Of a stretch of 64,000 bases of DNA, positions 1 to 12,400 are shown piece by piece. Source of the stretch: Trichaptum fuscoviolaceum (lineage: Eukaryota > Basidiomycota > Agaricomycetes > Hymenochaetales > Trichaptaceae); the NCBI GenBank assembly GCA_910574455.1, contig CAJSYZ010000008.1, forward strand, positions 248,001-312,000. Reading direction: 5' to 3'. The notes beneath the pieces were generated by a model, which was not told the origin of the DNA, did not search any database, and saw only the letters and a program-made list of their open reading frames with translations. A program made the translations under genes and the position numbers. Every line of letters begins with the position of its first letter. The first letter of the stretch is position 1.

Positions 1-540
1 GCCATTCCTCCGATAACGAGACATGAATGACTTCATATATAACACTGTAATATAGATGGATAAATAAACACATGTTAAAAGAGAGAAGTGCGTGGTATTG
101 GAAACCACCTTGCAGTCGGAATCTACATACCTACGATTTGAGTCACTTCGCATCGATAACAACTACCTCATTCCTCCTACCCCTACCATGGAAATGGTCG
201 CTAGAGGAGCCGCTTTCATCATGTTACCTGTCGCCTGGATCTTCAGAAGTCAGGGCCGGATCGTATTCGTAAGTGTTTAGGGCTTGGAAATGCCTGATCG
301 AGCTACATGAAGCATCACCAAGCTGTATAAAACTCGTCTCCTTTGGAGTCGTGTTCTATAGCGTTCGAGGCATTGGCTGCAAAGGAAGGCAAATTTGTGT
401 TCTTCTCTGCTAAGGATCGTGTCATTTAAAATCACTCTACTCTAGCGCAGAACTCATCACGGAACTCACCAAGTCACGAACCCCAACACTGTGCCTCAAT
501 CGTCGCTCGTCTCAGATCACCCCGAACTCCTACTTCCACC

Positions 541-753
541 ATGAACAAGGGATCGACCGCGACATCAATAGCCCGAGCCAAGGACAGCTTCAAAGACGAC
601 GCCAAAGTCCAGGCTTCCGTGAGGAAATACCAGGCGGGCCTGCGCTCTTACACACTCTGTCAGCTGAATGATGCGAAGGCGAGTTCGAAAAAGAAGCAGA
701 ACACGGCGTTGAAAGCGTACCTTTCAGGCGACGCCGCGGCGAGGAAAGGTTGA
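541..753 (+). CDS. Small hypothetical ORF, 70 aa
   Basis: I do not recognise this protein. It is a short lysine- and alanine-rich ORF that starts at an ATG with a CCACC context and ends at TGA. It could be the first exon of a longer gene or a chance frame, because the minus strand is also open across much of it. No homologue or motif is apparent. The flanks 1-540 and 754-1138 hold no gene that I can support. Confidence 0.2.
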   Translation: MNKGSTATSIARAKDSFKDDAKVQASVRKYQAGLRSYTLCQLNDAKASSKKKQNTALKAYLSGDAAARKG

Positions 754-1138
754 TATGAGAAATCTGTTCCACAGGACCTGAAGCTACCGTACGTTTAGAC
801 ACTGAACTCTATGAAATCATTACAGCATGACCATGAACTGATTCATTTGATTTAGGGTCGGCGACCTGCTGTGTCCATTGCCCCTTGAACCCAATTTCTT
901 AGCCGGCGACTAAAGGATCTGCCTCCTTCACTTTCTAAGGATTACCTACTAGGATAGATTGTCGTGCTGCGGGAGATAGACATTAGATAGATGCAAGACG
1001 GGGCGGTGTGATATGACATATATCCTACACAATTACTGTTGCAAGTACGGCATCCAATCTCCTGATAAGTTACACGGTCCGTGATACCGAGATAACTCTA
1101 AGCTGATGCAAGAAGAAATCAATCACCACAGCACTTTT

Positions 1139-1190
1139 GTTTAAACTATTTACAAGATTTTTTGTAGAAGTAGTTTAAACTACTTACGTG
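1139..1190. repeat. Left copy of a GTTTAAAC-rich inverted pair
   Basis: About 45 bp containing two GTTTAAAC boxes around an A/T-rich core matches, in inverted orientation, the sequence at about 4690-4735. The two copies bracket the cyclin C-like pseudogene and the elements near it. No target-site duplication is visible at the outer edges, so this is either a pair of terminal repeats or two copies of one short element. Confidence 0.4.
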
Positions 1191-1422
1191 AGTTTGTGGA
1201 CTAATTTGAACTTATAAAAAGTAAATTATTATCAACAAGATTCGAACGACTAAACTTAAGGCCAAACAAGTGAAAACAATGATGCAATCATAACCACTCA
1301 TCCATTAGCCCTTCGACAAAATTTGAAAAGTGACCAATATTAGCTGCAACTTAAACTAGCCCGTGAGAACTTGTAGTCTTCTCCAGCCTGAGAACACAGG
1401 CAAATACCGGCACTGCCAGTGC

Positions 1423-1941
1423 CAGTCTCCTACACAGACCCTCCCGCGGTTCGGAAGAGGCCGAAGCCTCAGGGTCCATGTAAAGTTGAGGGGGACCCTT
1501 TCCTCCCGTCAGGGAGGGTCTGACATAAAACATTTTGCCGAGGCCCCGAGCATCGTCAGGGTCCATCGCCGACCACCATTCACCGTGGGAACGTCGGAGT
1601 GCGGGAACTTCGATAGTGGCACAGAGAGCTTTGTCAAATGATGCACCAGCTGGATCTTCTTGTTCAACTAACATATGCTATTCTATATTCTTAAACCCAT
1701 GTAGCTGGCATGCAAAACTCTGTGATTTCAATGAATTTATTTTTTAACCATGACATATGCTCAAGAATAATGTTCCCACGAAAACGGTGGGCGGGAGGTA
1801 AACCCTGACGATGTTCGGGGCCTCGGCAAAATGTTTTATGTCAGACCCTCCCTGACGGGAGGAAAGGGTCCCCCTCAACTTTACATGGACCCTGAGGCTT
1901 CGGCCTCTTCCGAACCGCGGGAGGGTCTGTGTAGGAGACTG
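1423..1941. mobile_element. Mutator-like foldback MITE with 9-bp target duplication
   Basis: Two arms of about 140 bp (1423-1562 and 1802-1941) are inverted copies with about one mismatch. They begin CAGTCTCCTACACAG and end with its complement. The element is flanked on both sides by TGCCAGTGC (1414-1422 and 1942-1950), a perfect 9-bp target-site duplication. Long terminal repeats with 9-bp duplications are typical of the Mutator (MULE) superfamily. The 239-bp centre has no transposase ORF, so the element is non-autonomous. Short ORFs on both strands here are only the arms read twice. Confidence 0.75.
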
Positions 1942-1983
1942 TGCCAGTGCATGCTTGCCGGAGAGTGCTAAAGTCCTCAAAAC

Positions 1984-4620
1984 TTTTCATCCCTGAGTCC
2001 TTTCGAGCATCCTGCTCACAGTCACGAGGCGCCCTGTCGGTGGATGAATGACATCAAACTCCCGCATTGCACGCATCTTGTTCACCAAGGCATATAGGAA
2101 TTTCGAATCAACTCCTAAGTAGGGCTCCGCACCGTACCGTATACGTACACGGCCGTATTTTCTGCCCCTCAATACGGGTACGGGCCGTATGATTACGGCC
2201 CGTATAACAGCTGTTATGAGCGTCATACGGGTACGGGACGGCCGTATTACGGCCGTATACGGTCATACGGGTCATACGGGTACACAAACCAACGAAAAAG
2301 AAGGTAAAAATGTCAGATAATGGACTGAAAAGCATTTTTGTTGTCAAGACTCACAGTTTATCCTGATCTGAGCCTCCCCCATCTTCTTCAGAGGATTGTG
2401 TTGCTAAGGATAGTCCAAGCGCGCAGCGTAGAGAAAGGGATTTGATGCGCCAATAGAGGGTCAGATGTCGAGGTTGGCCGCCGCTCGCGGAGCCATTCAT
2501 ATTCAAGACGCATTCGTATCAGCCGAGCCGTAGTCCTGCGACATCTGCACTGGCAAGCGCGAGCACGACACTCGCTGACGGAGTAAGCATAGCAAGTTCG
2601 CAAGCTTATATTGATTCATCTGTCGGAAGTGTTGAATTGCGACGTTCTTCAGCAGACTCCCCGGTCGCCACGAGCATTAGCACATCGTCCTATACAAGAG
2701 AACTGTAGTATCAAAAAGCGTAATAATGCTTCAAAATGTCAGCAGACGCAACCACTTACTGTGACTTCATAAAATCTTCAGGTTTTGTTGCGTCGACTCT
2801 GTCTTGAGGGTCGAAACTGTGCATCGACGGACGCTTGCTTGACACGTGCTAGCACAATCGTGGTAAAGTAAGTCTAAATATAGTGCAAGTATACTATATA
2901 TGGTAACAAAAAGCCGTAACCGTATACGGCCGTTTACGGCCGTAATTTGGACTTTAAAATACGGGTACGGCCCGTAATCATACGGGCCGTAATTCATGTG
3001 GTCCAAATCAATTACGGGTACGGTACGTCCCGTCCCGTAACCGTACCGTATTCCGTAATTACGGTACGGTTGCGGAGCCCTACTCCTAAGCCATTCGCAT
3101 CAGGAGTGCTTGTCCTGTCACCATCACCGCCAGGCGTAGTAGCAGTGCAGTGACATGGCCTGGGCATGCAAATGTGCAGATTGTGTCCATGCGCTCGACC
3201 TCGACGGAGTACACGGCCAGGCTTGCCAACGGTTTGAAATCCTCCTTGTAGCGCTTGCAGAGGGCGTAGAACGTTGTCATCTCCTGCGCAATTGTGGTAA
3301 CAAGGCGCATATTCACATTCAGGCCGGCAAAGAAGACAATAAAGTCCTGCGGAGGGAAGGCTGACTTGTTTGCGGTACCTGAACCCTTTGGTTTGGATGT
3401 CTGCGTAGAGGTTGGGGCAGAGGTGCTTGGGCCGGAATTAGGTACATTGTTGCCGCCATGGCAAAGTGAGCGACGTGTCTGAGGTGCAGATGATTCGGCA
3501 GTTGCTGCCGCCTTCTGACTACTCCCCATTCTAGGTGGACTTGCCGAGTTATGGGTTTCAGAACACGAGTTAGATAGAAAGCTGCAATCACAATGAGATG
3601 CGGCGGGTTACAGACGACAGATGTCTGAATGGTAAGTGTCGTTTATGAGAAACCTGGCGCTTACAGACTAGATGGAAAGAGGTTTGAGTTCGGATGCAGG
3701 TGCCATTTCCTGCTCGAGCCGCTTGGACGCTTGGTGAAGAAGCACGAGGGAATAAGATTCAGTTGGAGGCGCATGTTGAGTTAGCAAGAGTTGAATGAGG
3801 CCGTTTGTTCGCCATGAACGGTCTTTGTGTCGTCGAGAATGCGTTTGTGAGAGTGTAGGCGATTCTATCGATTCATCGTGGTGTTTGTAAGGTCTTCCGA
3901 CAGTGTTTGTGCTGCCATAGATGGCCGCTGCGGACGCAGGATCATTGATGAATGGGTGAGGACCTGAAGTCCTTGAGCCCGGGAGTAATGTCGCATCAGA
4001 TGATACGGGAATGTCAGTGGACTGGACCTGACGAGCGTGTTGCAGCTGAAGTCACTGACCCCGCACGAGGATACGGCGCCGACGCTCCCGGGTGCATCGC
4101 ATATACCAACTCGGCACCTACCATGCATTCTGAATCCCGCCTGCAGGTAAATCAAGGCGACCTTTACCAGGGCCCCAAAATCTCCGGTCATCACAATGCC
4201 CGCAGCCCATTCCAAGTTCTCTGGCCACTTTCTCCAAGATACTCTGTTCACTCGACCCCAGCTCATTGACAAGGGCAACCAGAGTGCGGTATGGATGAAA
4301 GACAATCAAATTGCATTCCAAATCATTGACAAGATAGAATTCCATCTCAGCGAGCTTGGAGTTGTCTGGCGGGAAGTGCTTTATGTTGTAGGAGCCCAAG
4401 AGGTTGCGTGCCTCCGCAATGACATTTTTTATGTACACGGGGGTTTCCTACGCCTTTGCTGCAACATAGAGTCTTGCAATAGGAGTTCTTGAGGTAGAAT
4501 CGGCGGAAGAACACCGTGACGGTAGCTGTAGCGATAAACCTGTCTCCCGCGTGGACTGAGCAATGATAAAACGGGCTCGCATTACATGTTTCCGGAGGCG
4601 GGCTACTATGAACATAAGTC
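1984..4620 (-). pseudogene. Cyclin C-like (Mediator kinase module) pseudogene, broken by a hAT element
   Basis: Cyclin C (yeast SSN8/SRB11) partners the Mediator kinase CDK8. Minus-strand segments match the family in order: IATATVTVFFRRFY and LKNSYCKT near 4525-4565; YVAAKA, then a TAG in place of a sense codon, then ETPVYIKNV near 4430-4475; FYLVNDLECNLIVFHPYR near 4270-4350; FFAGLNVNMRLV with a helical segment near 3280-3370; and a tail RMLERTQG ending at 1987. Compared with the family, codons are missing after NSYCKT, there is an in-frame stop and a frame change near 4200, and the N-terminus is not found. The hAT element at 2120-3082 separates the last segment. The family assignment is by motif recognition only; the middle (3530-4118) is too decayed to assign. 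Confidence 0.65.
2120..3082. mobile_element. Non-autonomous hAT-type element, 963 bp
   Basis: The ends are inverted repeats beginning TAGGGCTCCGCA and continuing as about 22 bp with one indel. The flanks CTCCTAAG at 2112-2119 and 3083-3090 are a perfect 8-bp target-site duplication, as expected for the hAT superfamily. Both subterminal regions (about 2130-2290 and 2910-3065) are packed with short words such as ACGGGTACGG and CGGCCGTA in both orientations, resembling clustered transposase-binding sites. No transposase is encoded. The insertion interrupts the cyclin C-like pseudogene. Confidence 0.8.
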
Positions 4621-4666
4621 ATAGAAAATGCATAGGTACCCATTCTAATAAATTAATTTAAATAAA

Positions 4667-4735
4667 GAGTTTAAACTAGATTAAATAGTTTAAACTACTT
4701 TGACAAAAAATTTTGCAATAGTTTAAACTATTCTC
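4667..4735. repeat. Right copy of the GTTTAAAC-rich inverted pair
   Basis: The stretch contains three GTTTAAAC boxes. Its last 45 bp, read on the minus strand, matches 1139-1186 closely, including an A/T core of similar spacing. It lies just beyond the 5' side of the cyclin C-like pseudogene. Confidence 0.4.
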
Positions 4736-6457
4736 CTGAGGTTGCTCGAAGAAATGCGTTCAGAGTGGATAAACCATTAGCGATAGCAGGAAACTTACCA
4801 CTTTGAGTCGAATTACCAGCCTTGTGTAAGAGAAGTAAATAGAAAACGGACGGGTGGGGTTGAGAGCGAGCTTGCGCTCAATTCGAAGTAACGGAGGGGG
4901 CGGACTTTGCTTCCGTAGCGTTCAAGCTGTGACATTCTCTGGTAGAATCCAGCAGAGCTCGATAGCTCAAGACGTGTACTAGTAGGATCTCAGAAAGAAA
5001 ACACCCAGTCGCCGTAAGGATGCTACGAGCGTTTCCGAACCCTCAGAACAGTTATTATCATCATCCGCTATCCATTTTCCAGTTTCATGGTTTCTGCTGC
5101 ATCGGTTTGCGCAGGAGTACCACTGCCTAGACACATTCAGAATGACAGCATCGCACAAAACAGGATCGTTCCTGCAAAAGTTCCGAAGGTGATGATCTGA
5201 AGCGAGCCCGAGGCGAGAGTAGTGCTGAGGAGTGAGGACAGCAGAATGACCATCTTTGAAAAGGCCGTGTTGATAAGCTGCTGAATGAATTTCAGATGAG
5301 AGAAATACGGGCTTTTGGATCTGAGCCATTATGGAGAGCCAATTTTCAAGAGTTATTTGATGAGACGCTAGAAAGGAAAAAAACGCCAGCTCAGGCGTTT
5401 TCAAGTTCAGGGTCTTTCCCATAAGTAGTAACCAATTTTAAACTCAGACAGATGGTCCGATTCAAGTTGCCGGAATTTTTTTCTTCAACAAAACTCAACC
5501 ATACACAAGTCGTCCAATAACGCAACCATACGCTTCTTGGGGTACCTCCAGCAGGACTACACCTTTCTCAAAGAATAAAATTATGGGGAAACTGTTGGTC
5601 TGGATTATGAAAGTCGTCGTCATCAACATCAACACATTCTTCGTTCCATCTTTTTCAGATGAGCATGATCTGCATTATTCGGAACTGCTTCTCCCTTATC
5701 TAATGCTTCTATGCTTCCATATCCGTTTCTGACGAATATTCCGACGAACTGTTGCTGATTTGCATTTGCATCAACGTTTGCGCTGGACGATGGCAATAAA
5801 GTAGTTATCATATAAGTAATTGTCCCTCTTTTCTCCGTAGTACTCTCAACTTTTCTCGGTCAGCTAAATATTTTATAGTTCCATAGCTCAGCTCCTGTTA
5901 TTGAAACTGATGTCCATTCACGTTCGGAAGCATTTCGAGCGCTTGAAAGGCCCCACCATCATCTCACATCACCGCACATCTGCTGATCGCACTACTAGCA
6001 TAGAAGAGTCAATGGCTTTTGTAATAACAGCAGTTTCCATTCGAAAGGAGCATGTGTCATCAGACCCACATAGATCCTATTCCCGCTACCCTTAAGGTAG
6101 CTGGGTATCCTATGGCGTATGCAACTGTGTCCGGCGCCTGCCAAATCTCATCCGGTCTCGTGACTTGCACTTTCGGTACCGAAACTGCCTTTTGAAGAAA
6201 TATTTTCCCTCATGCGAGTGGACAAGGAAAGTAAGAAAGTCCCATCCTACCCCTGCACATTTGCAAATAGGGCTTGCAAATTTTTTTTCGTCGACAATCT
6301 TTCCTTCTTCTCTCTACCATCATCTACGAAAAAATGCTTCCAATTCCTTCGCCTGCTCGTTTCCTTGCTGGTATGCTCTTTCATTCACTCTACTTTTTAT
6401 ACATTCTCTCACATCACCTAACTTCATCCTAAGGTCGCAGGCGCTGGTATTCTGCCA
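4736..6457. other. Stretch without a supported gene
   Basis: A 147-codon frame on the minus strand (4979-5422) is open but has no recognisable motif, so I do not call it a gene. A small perfect hairpin (GCTACC and GGTAGC arms, 6085-6101) and pyrimidine-rich tracts precede the Helitron ORF. The 5' end of the Helitron should lie in this stretch, but I could not identify a convincing terminus. Confidence 0.4.
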
Positions 6458-9400
6458 TTGGTGACGGAAACCCACCAGGTATTTACCACTTTCCATTTCA
6501 TTGTACGTCCGAGGTACTCATATATCTTCATAGTATCTTTATCCTCGTCTTCGTCTTCCTCTGCATCTCAGGAAATGGCGTTTGGTACGTACTGCTGTCC
6601 CGTATGGTGTATCTTCAGCGCACTCATTTTTTCCTTAGGATCCTCCGTGGCATCTTCGTCAACGGCTGCGTCGCTAGCCATGGAAGCATTGCCGTCAGAC
6701 TATTTATCTACGGATGCTGACCTGGGTTTAGATGCGGATGAATTCTCTGCGGGTCCTTCGGTGTTGCAACCGTTGTATTCTGATATTGGAAATAACATGG
6801 AAATTGAGAAAAATCTGAGATTATTACTTGCAGATAGAGGCTATTCATTGTTCGATATGCCGATAATGCAGCTTCTGTCTGTATTGAAATCACATAGCGT
6901 AAATACATGCAACATAAGATCTGCTGATGTAGCTGTCCATCAAGCATTGGATCACATTGTAAATGGAAAATGTTTTCTGAAAAGCTCCAGTGGCTCTGCA
7001 TGCCGCATTGTGCGGAGAGGAATTAGAGATGTTAGAGCAATGACGGTTCTAGCCACTGAGACAGTTTTATTAGAGATAGACGATTTTGACCGTATTCGTA
7101 GCGTATGCTATGCACTTGGCTATACTTCGCAGGACTTGAGCAAGGTGACGGGCCTTGATAACATGAAGACATTGATTGAGCTAAGTCGTGACAATTTTTC
7201 CACCTGCTATGACATTCCTGATATATTGTGTAATCTGGAGATAATGTCTGTTGGTGAGAAAAAGGTGTTGTGTCGAATTCATTCTGTTGATGTTACTGAC
7301 CTGGAAAGTATGCCTATCAAAAGATGGACCGATGCAGTTTTGAGTAGACTGGTCATGCATTTCAGCATGGCAGAATGTGAAATTGGGGATCGGTGTGTTA
7401 AGCCTGGGCAACTTCCAAAGTGTAAAAGAGCTTCTGGAGCTAACGCTCTGCTGAAAGTGACGATGCTCGAATCCTTCCTTACTAAAGGTAACAAACATAG
7501 AGTCAGAACCTTGAGGCTTTTGCTTTCCGCGCTTGGGATTGAATACGAAGCTTCTGATAACGCAAGAGTTATGGCAAGTCGTTTGAAAAAATACGTAAGG
7601 ACCTTACGGATTGCTAAGGAACGTGAAATTAGGACCTCAAGAGCTATGTTGAGCAGAGTGGTTGAGCGTCAACGAATTCATGACGAAATCGAAATTCGTA
7701 ATGGGGAAATTCGAAGGAATTGGCCGACCCTGACCAGCGAAAATGTGAAGGAGATGCTCTTGAGCAACTTTCAGGCGGCAACATCCAGCGATGCTCTTCG
7801 TACGAGAGCTTGCGCTGTTTGCTCCGAACGTAAATACGAATCTGACTTTGCTGATCACCCGATACCTGTGAACGATCCGAATTTGCATCTGGACTTGCTT
7901 AGAAATTCATATCCGATAGGCGTGCAAGATCCATTTGATGACAACGAATTACTCAGAGGTGTGATGCTTGATCGTGCTGGATTTGTTGCTGGTACACGTG
8001 ACGGTGGATCACTGTGGACCTGTCGTTTTTTCTACAGAACGTTGTCGAAAAACGTTATGCCTCGGTGCGCTTTGGCAAATGGTATGTTCGTGGGTGAGGT
8101 TCCGGACTGTCTGAAAGATCTGACCGTTGTTGAGGAAGCTATGATTGCACGCCGGAGGGCGAAATGTTGGATTATACATTTGAATGAAGGCGGTGGCGGT
8201 GTACATAGGACGGATGCAGGTGCTTCTCATGGTGCTAGCTTGCCGTCAACACAGCGCGGAATGAAAGGTCACATTATCGTTTACCCTTCTGCGCCTCAGA
8301 ACATTGGTTCAGTGTTACCGCCATCTATGGAAGAAACTGTTACCCCTATGTGCGTCGTCTTTGTGGGATCTTGTTGTCCATCGAAGGAGTGGCTGAGAAC
8401 GAAGGCAAAGCCGTTGCTCGTACGACGCGAAAAAGTGAGATCCGTGCTAATATGGCTGAAGAATAACAACCCGCTATATGCGGATGTAACTATCGATAAT
8501 GAGCTTTTGGATAGCCTACCCGAGGAAAGTGTTGCCCCGGTAGAGATTAGCGTTGAAAGTGTGACGGAGTCTAGCGATGCAGTAGGCGCACGGCACGATA
8601 ACCTTGCCGCCGATCCTGATAATAGTAATGCCCTTGGTGAATCTAGGTTTGAAAAGGCTGTCGTAGCAGACTTGGATATGACGAAACTCTCGTCCGCGGA
8701 GATGTGTCTAGCTGCTTTGAGTCATTTGAGAAACGGTGGGGAATTTGTTCAAATACCACATGGTTCTCAAGCATGTAACGAATATGAGGATTTCAATTTG
8801 TTCCCTTTGTTGTATCCTACTCTGTTCCCATACGGATACGGCGGATTTGAACATCCGAATCGTAAGCGTCCCATTAGTATTAAGCTGCATGCTCGACATT
8901 TGTTTTCCCTGGCCGATAATCGATTCCAAGAGCATTACTCTTTTCTTTTTACGGTCTTCAACATTCTGCAGCGAAGGATAGTTAGTCAGAAAGCAAAGCT
9001 CAAAGTCAAGAAATCGTACTTTGACGAATTTGCCAATTCTCTGCACAATATATCGGAGGAATCGATTGCTCGAGTGGCGGAGAGGTATTCAAAAGGTGAT
9101 TTCTCCTCGACATATTCCGATGAGGAAAAGCTAGTTCTCCGACTGATGCGCGAAGTAAACCTTGTGTCACAGCCTGTTCCTGGGAGCTCATCGTCAAAGC
9201 TGGTTCTCAGGAATCAAATAAGAGCAATGATGACCGACCTTGGTTTACCCAGCTTTTATATCACCATTAACCCAGCAGATATATACAACCCTTTGGTTCG
9301 TTTCCTCGCCGGAGAAGAAATCGATGTGGATAACATCGGGAGTGACAACAGGTGTGATTCGTGGAAGCAATCAATCTTGGTTGCAAGGAATCCGTTTGTG

Positions 9401-12400
9401 GCAGGCAAGTTTTTTCACATATATATGCAGGCTTTCTTCAAATGTCTTCTGGGTTTTGATGTGAAAACGATGTCCTGCTCGAATGGTCTCTTCGGTATCA
9501 CAAAAGGCTATTTTGGGTGCGTTGAAGCACAGGGAAGGGGCTCTTTACATTGCCATTTGCTGGTTTGGTTGGAAGGTGCCTTGGACCCACAGGAAATCAA
9601 GGATCGCATTGTTGAAGAAGGCGATCAAGAATTCGGACAGCGCCTTTGCCGATTCATTGACGATTCAATCAGTAACGGTGTGCCTCCTGAACCGCCAATT
9701 ATGCCAGACAATGAACCACATCCGTGCAGTGTGAGGGGACCATGGCCACCGCCAGCCAATTGTACTGCAGAACAATGTGAAGAATACAACCGTCTTCGAC
9801 AGATAGATATCCATCGTTTAGCAAGAAGCTGCCAAACACATACCCACACTCATTCTTGCTACAAGTATTGGAAAGGAGGTGATGAGCGAAAGGAGTGCCG
9901 TTTCAACCTTGATCATTCTCATCACGTAGAGAGGACGACTATCGACCCGGTCACCGGTGAAATGGACTATCGGATTGAAGATGGGATGGTGAACAACTTC
10001 TGCGTAACAATTCTGCGCGCTATAAGGAGCAACATGGATATTAAGTTCATCGGTTCTGGCGCATCAGCTAAAGCCATACTTTACTACATCACCGACTACA
10101 TCACGAAAAGTCAACTGAAGGCGCATGTTGCGTATCAGATCCTCCAAGCCGCGGTTAAGAAGTTGGAAAATTACAACCGCGATGATGATACCTTCACGGT
10201 CAAGGCGAAGCGAATGCTTGTGCGCTGTGCGAATGCTCTTATATCGCAGCAGGAATTGTCAGCGCCTCAGGTTGTCTCGTACTTGATGGGCTACGGTGAT
10301 CATTACGCAAGCCATCGCTTTCGTAACCTGTACTGGAAAAGCTTCGAAAAGCACATCATTCGCTTGGGCAAAGCAGAAGAACAAGCGTTAAATGATGACG
10401 ATGTTAACGATGAGAACTTGGCGGAGGAAGAAGATGAGTCGGATAACCTTGTCATAGTTGAGCGTCAAATGGACGGTTCAGTTTCTCAGAAAGGAAGTCA
10501 GCTGTTGGATTACACACTCCGAGGCGATCTGTTTGAGGAGGTGTGCGTCTACGATTTCGTTGCTAACGTTGATAAGGTGAGGATTCCGAAAAAAAAGAGA
10601 AAACAACGCTCTGAAGACGAGGACGAGCAATCCGATGAAATGGGCCCTGTCAGTGATGAAGAAGATGACGAGGAAGACACGGCCTACGAAGACGAATCAG
10701 CTGTAACCGGGCGTCCATTCGCTGCTCATTCCGATAATCCGCGTTCGTCCTTCCATCATTCGCATCCTGAAGTGAAAACACATTTGCTGCGAAAACGTAA
10801 GGAAGTCAATCGATTTGTACCCGTGCCCATTGGCCCAAGAATTTACCGCCGCGATGTTCCCGATATTCGTGAAGAATATTGCAGATTGATGCTTATCCTC
10901 TTCAAGCCATGGAGGAACCTTACGCACTTAAAGGAGGATTTCTCGTCTTGGGAAGAAGCCTTCCAATCATTCAAGGATGTGGCTAGTCCTCGTGTGTTGA
11001 AAATCATGGAGAATATGCAAAGACTTCATGAGTGTCGCGATAGTAGGGATGATGATTATGCGAACAGGAGGCTTCGAAATCGGGGTTCCAACTCCATCTC
11101 GGAGGAATTCATTGCCTCCACCATCCCAGATGGTTTATCCTATGATGATGTGGATGACAGCCTTCCTGAACATGAGGCTCAAATGGAACAAGTAGACGAC
11201 GCAATGAAATCCCAGTCAAAACGTGACGCTAACGAAGAAAGGGATGCTACAGCTGCCGTCGCTGCTGGTCTGGAAGCTGGTCTCTTCGAAGAATCACTGG
11301 ATGAGAGCTTGTGCACGTCATCTGCTGAATTATTAAACGACACCCAACGCATTCTGCTTCTGAACAGCCCAGAGCAAATTTGGAGGAAGGATTACAGAAA
11401 GCGAACCCAGGATGCAAAGAAGAAGTTGATATCGGATGGTAATGCTGACGGTTCCTTTGACGTCCCTATCAAATCCATGACTGCCGACATACAGCTTGGC
11501 CGTTTGGACGCTAATTTCAACCCATTTGGAACGTTCCCTGCTGCTGAGTCGATGTCAATCACATCAATCCCCGTCGATTGTGAACCGAATGAAGGCCTGA
11601 GACTTGTGGAAAGCATCTGCTCGGAGTTTACCCTTAATTCAGAGCAAGCTGCAGCTTTTCGCCAAATTGCGCTTCACTCCCTCCTTCCTCAAACGGCGGA
11701 AAAGGAACCAATTCGAATGTATTTGGGAGGACCCGGTGGCACAGGAAAATCAAGGGTGCTTGACGCTCTGAAAGCCTTCTTCGATAGACGACAACAATCC
11801 CGGCGATTGAGAGTGGCGTCTTATACTGGTGTCGCTGCTGCAAATGTCGCTGGAGTGACGCTGCATTCTGCACTACAAGTTTCGCAGTTGGAAACAGCAT
11901 CCGGAGTGAAAAGCAAAGCTGAGCTCGACCTTATTGCGATGTGGAAAGGCGTCGATTATTTGTTTATTGACGAAGTCTCTATGGTCGGATGTAAAATGTT
12001 GAGGGACGTTAGTCACAACTTGTCCATCGCGAAGGGGACGGATGAAAGCTTTGGAGGAATTAGCGTTGTTTTCGCAGGAGATTTCTGTCAACTGCCGCCC
12101 ATAAAAGACACTGCGTTATACGTCCCAAGCTCGCGGTCCAGCGGTTTTGCTTCCACGTCTCAAACAGAAAACGGTCAGAAGGTTGTGAAAGGCAGATCTT
12201 TGTGGCTGCAATTGACATTGTCACACATACTGAAGCAACAGATGCGTCAATCAGGTGAATCAAACACCGCTTTCAGAGGATTACTCACCAGACTGCGCTT
12301 GGGAAAATGCAACAAAGACGACGTATCGCTGCTGAAGTCCAGAGTCCTTGAGAACTTGACACAGGCCGAGAGGTCAAACTTAAGTTCCGAATGGGGTACG

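Noticed and set aside
1363..1980. Two similar proteins on opposite strands near 1.4-2.0 kb
   Set aside because: They are the two arms of the Mutator-like foldback element read in opposite directions.
4979..5422. 147-codon minus-strand frame as a gene
   Set aside because: It has no motif, no conserved neighbour and no splicing signals, so length alone is not enough.
6085..6101. Perfect small hairpin upstream of the Helitron ORF as a Helitron terminus
   Set aside because: It is not followed at the right distance by CTRR, and it lies on the 5' side, so it does not fit a 3' end.
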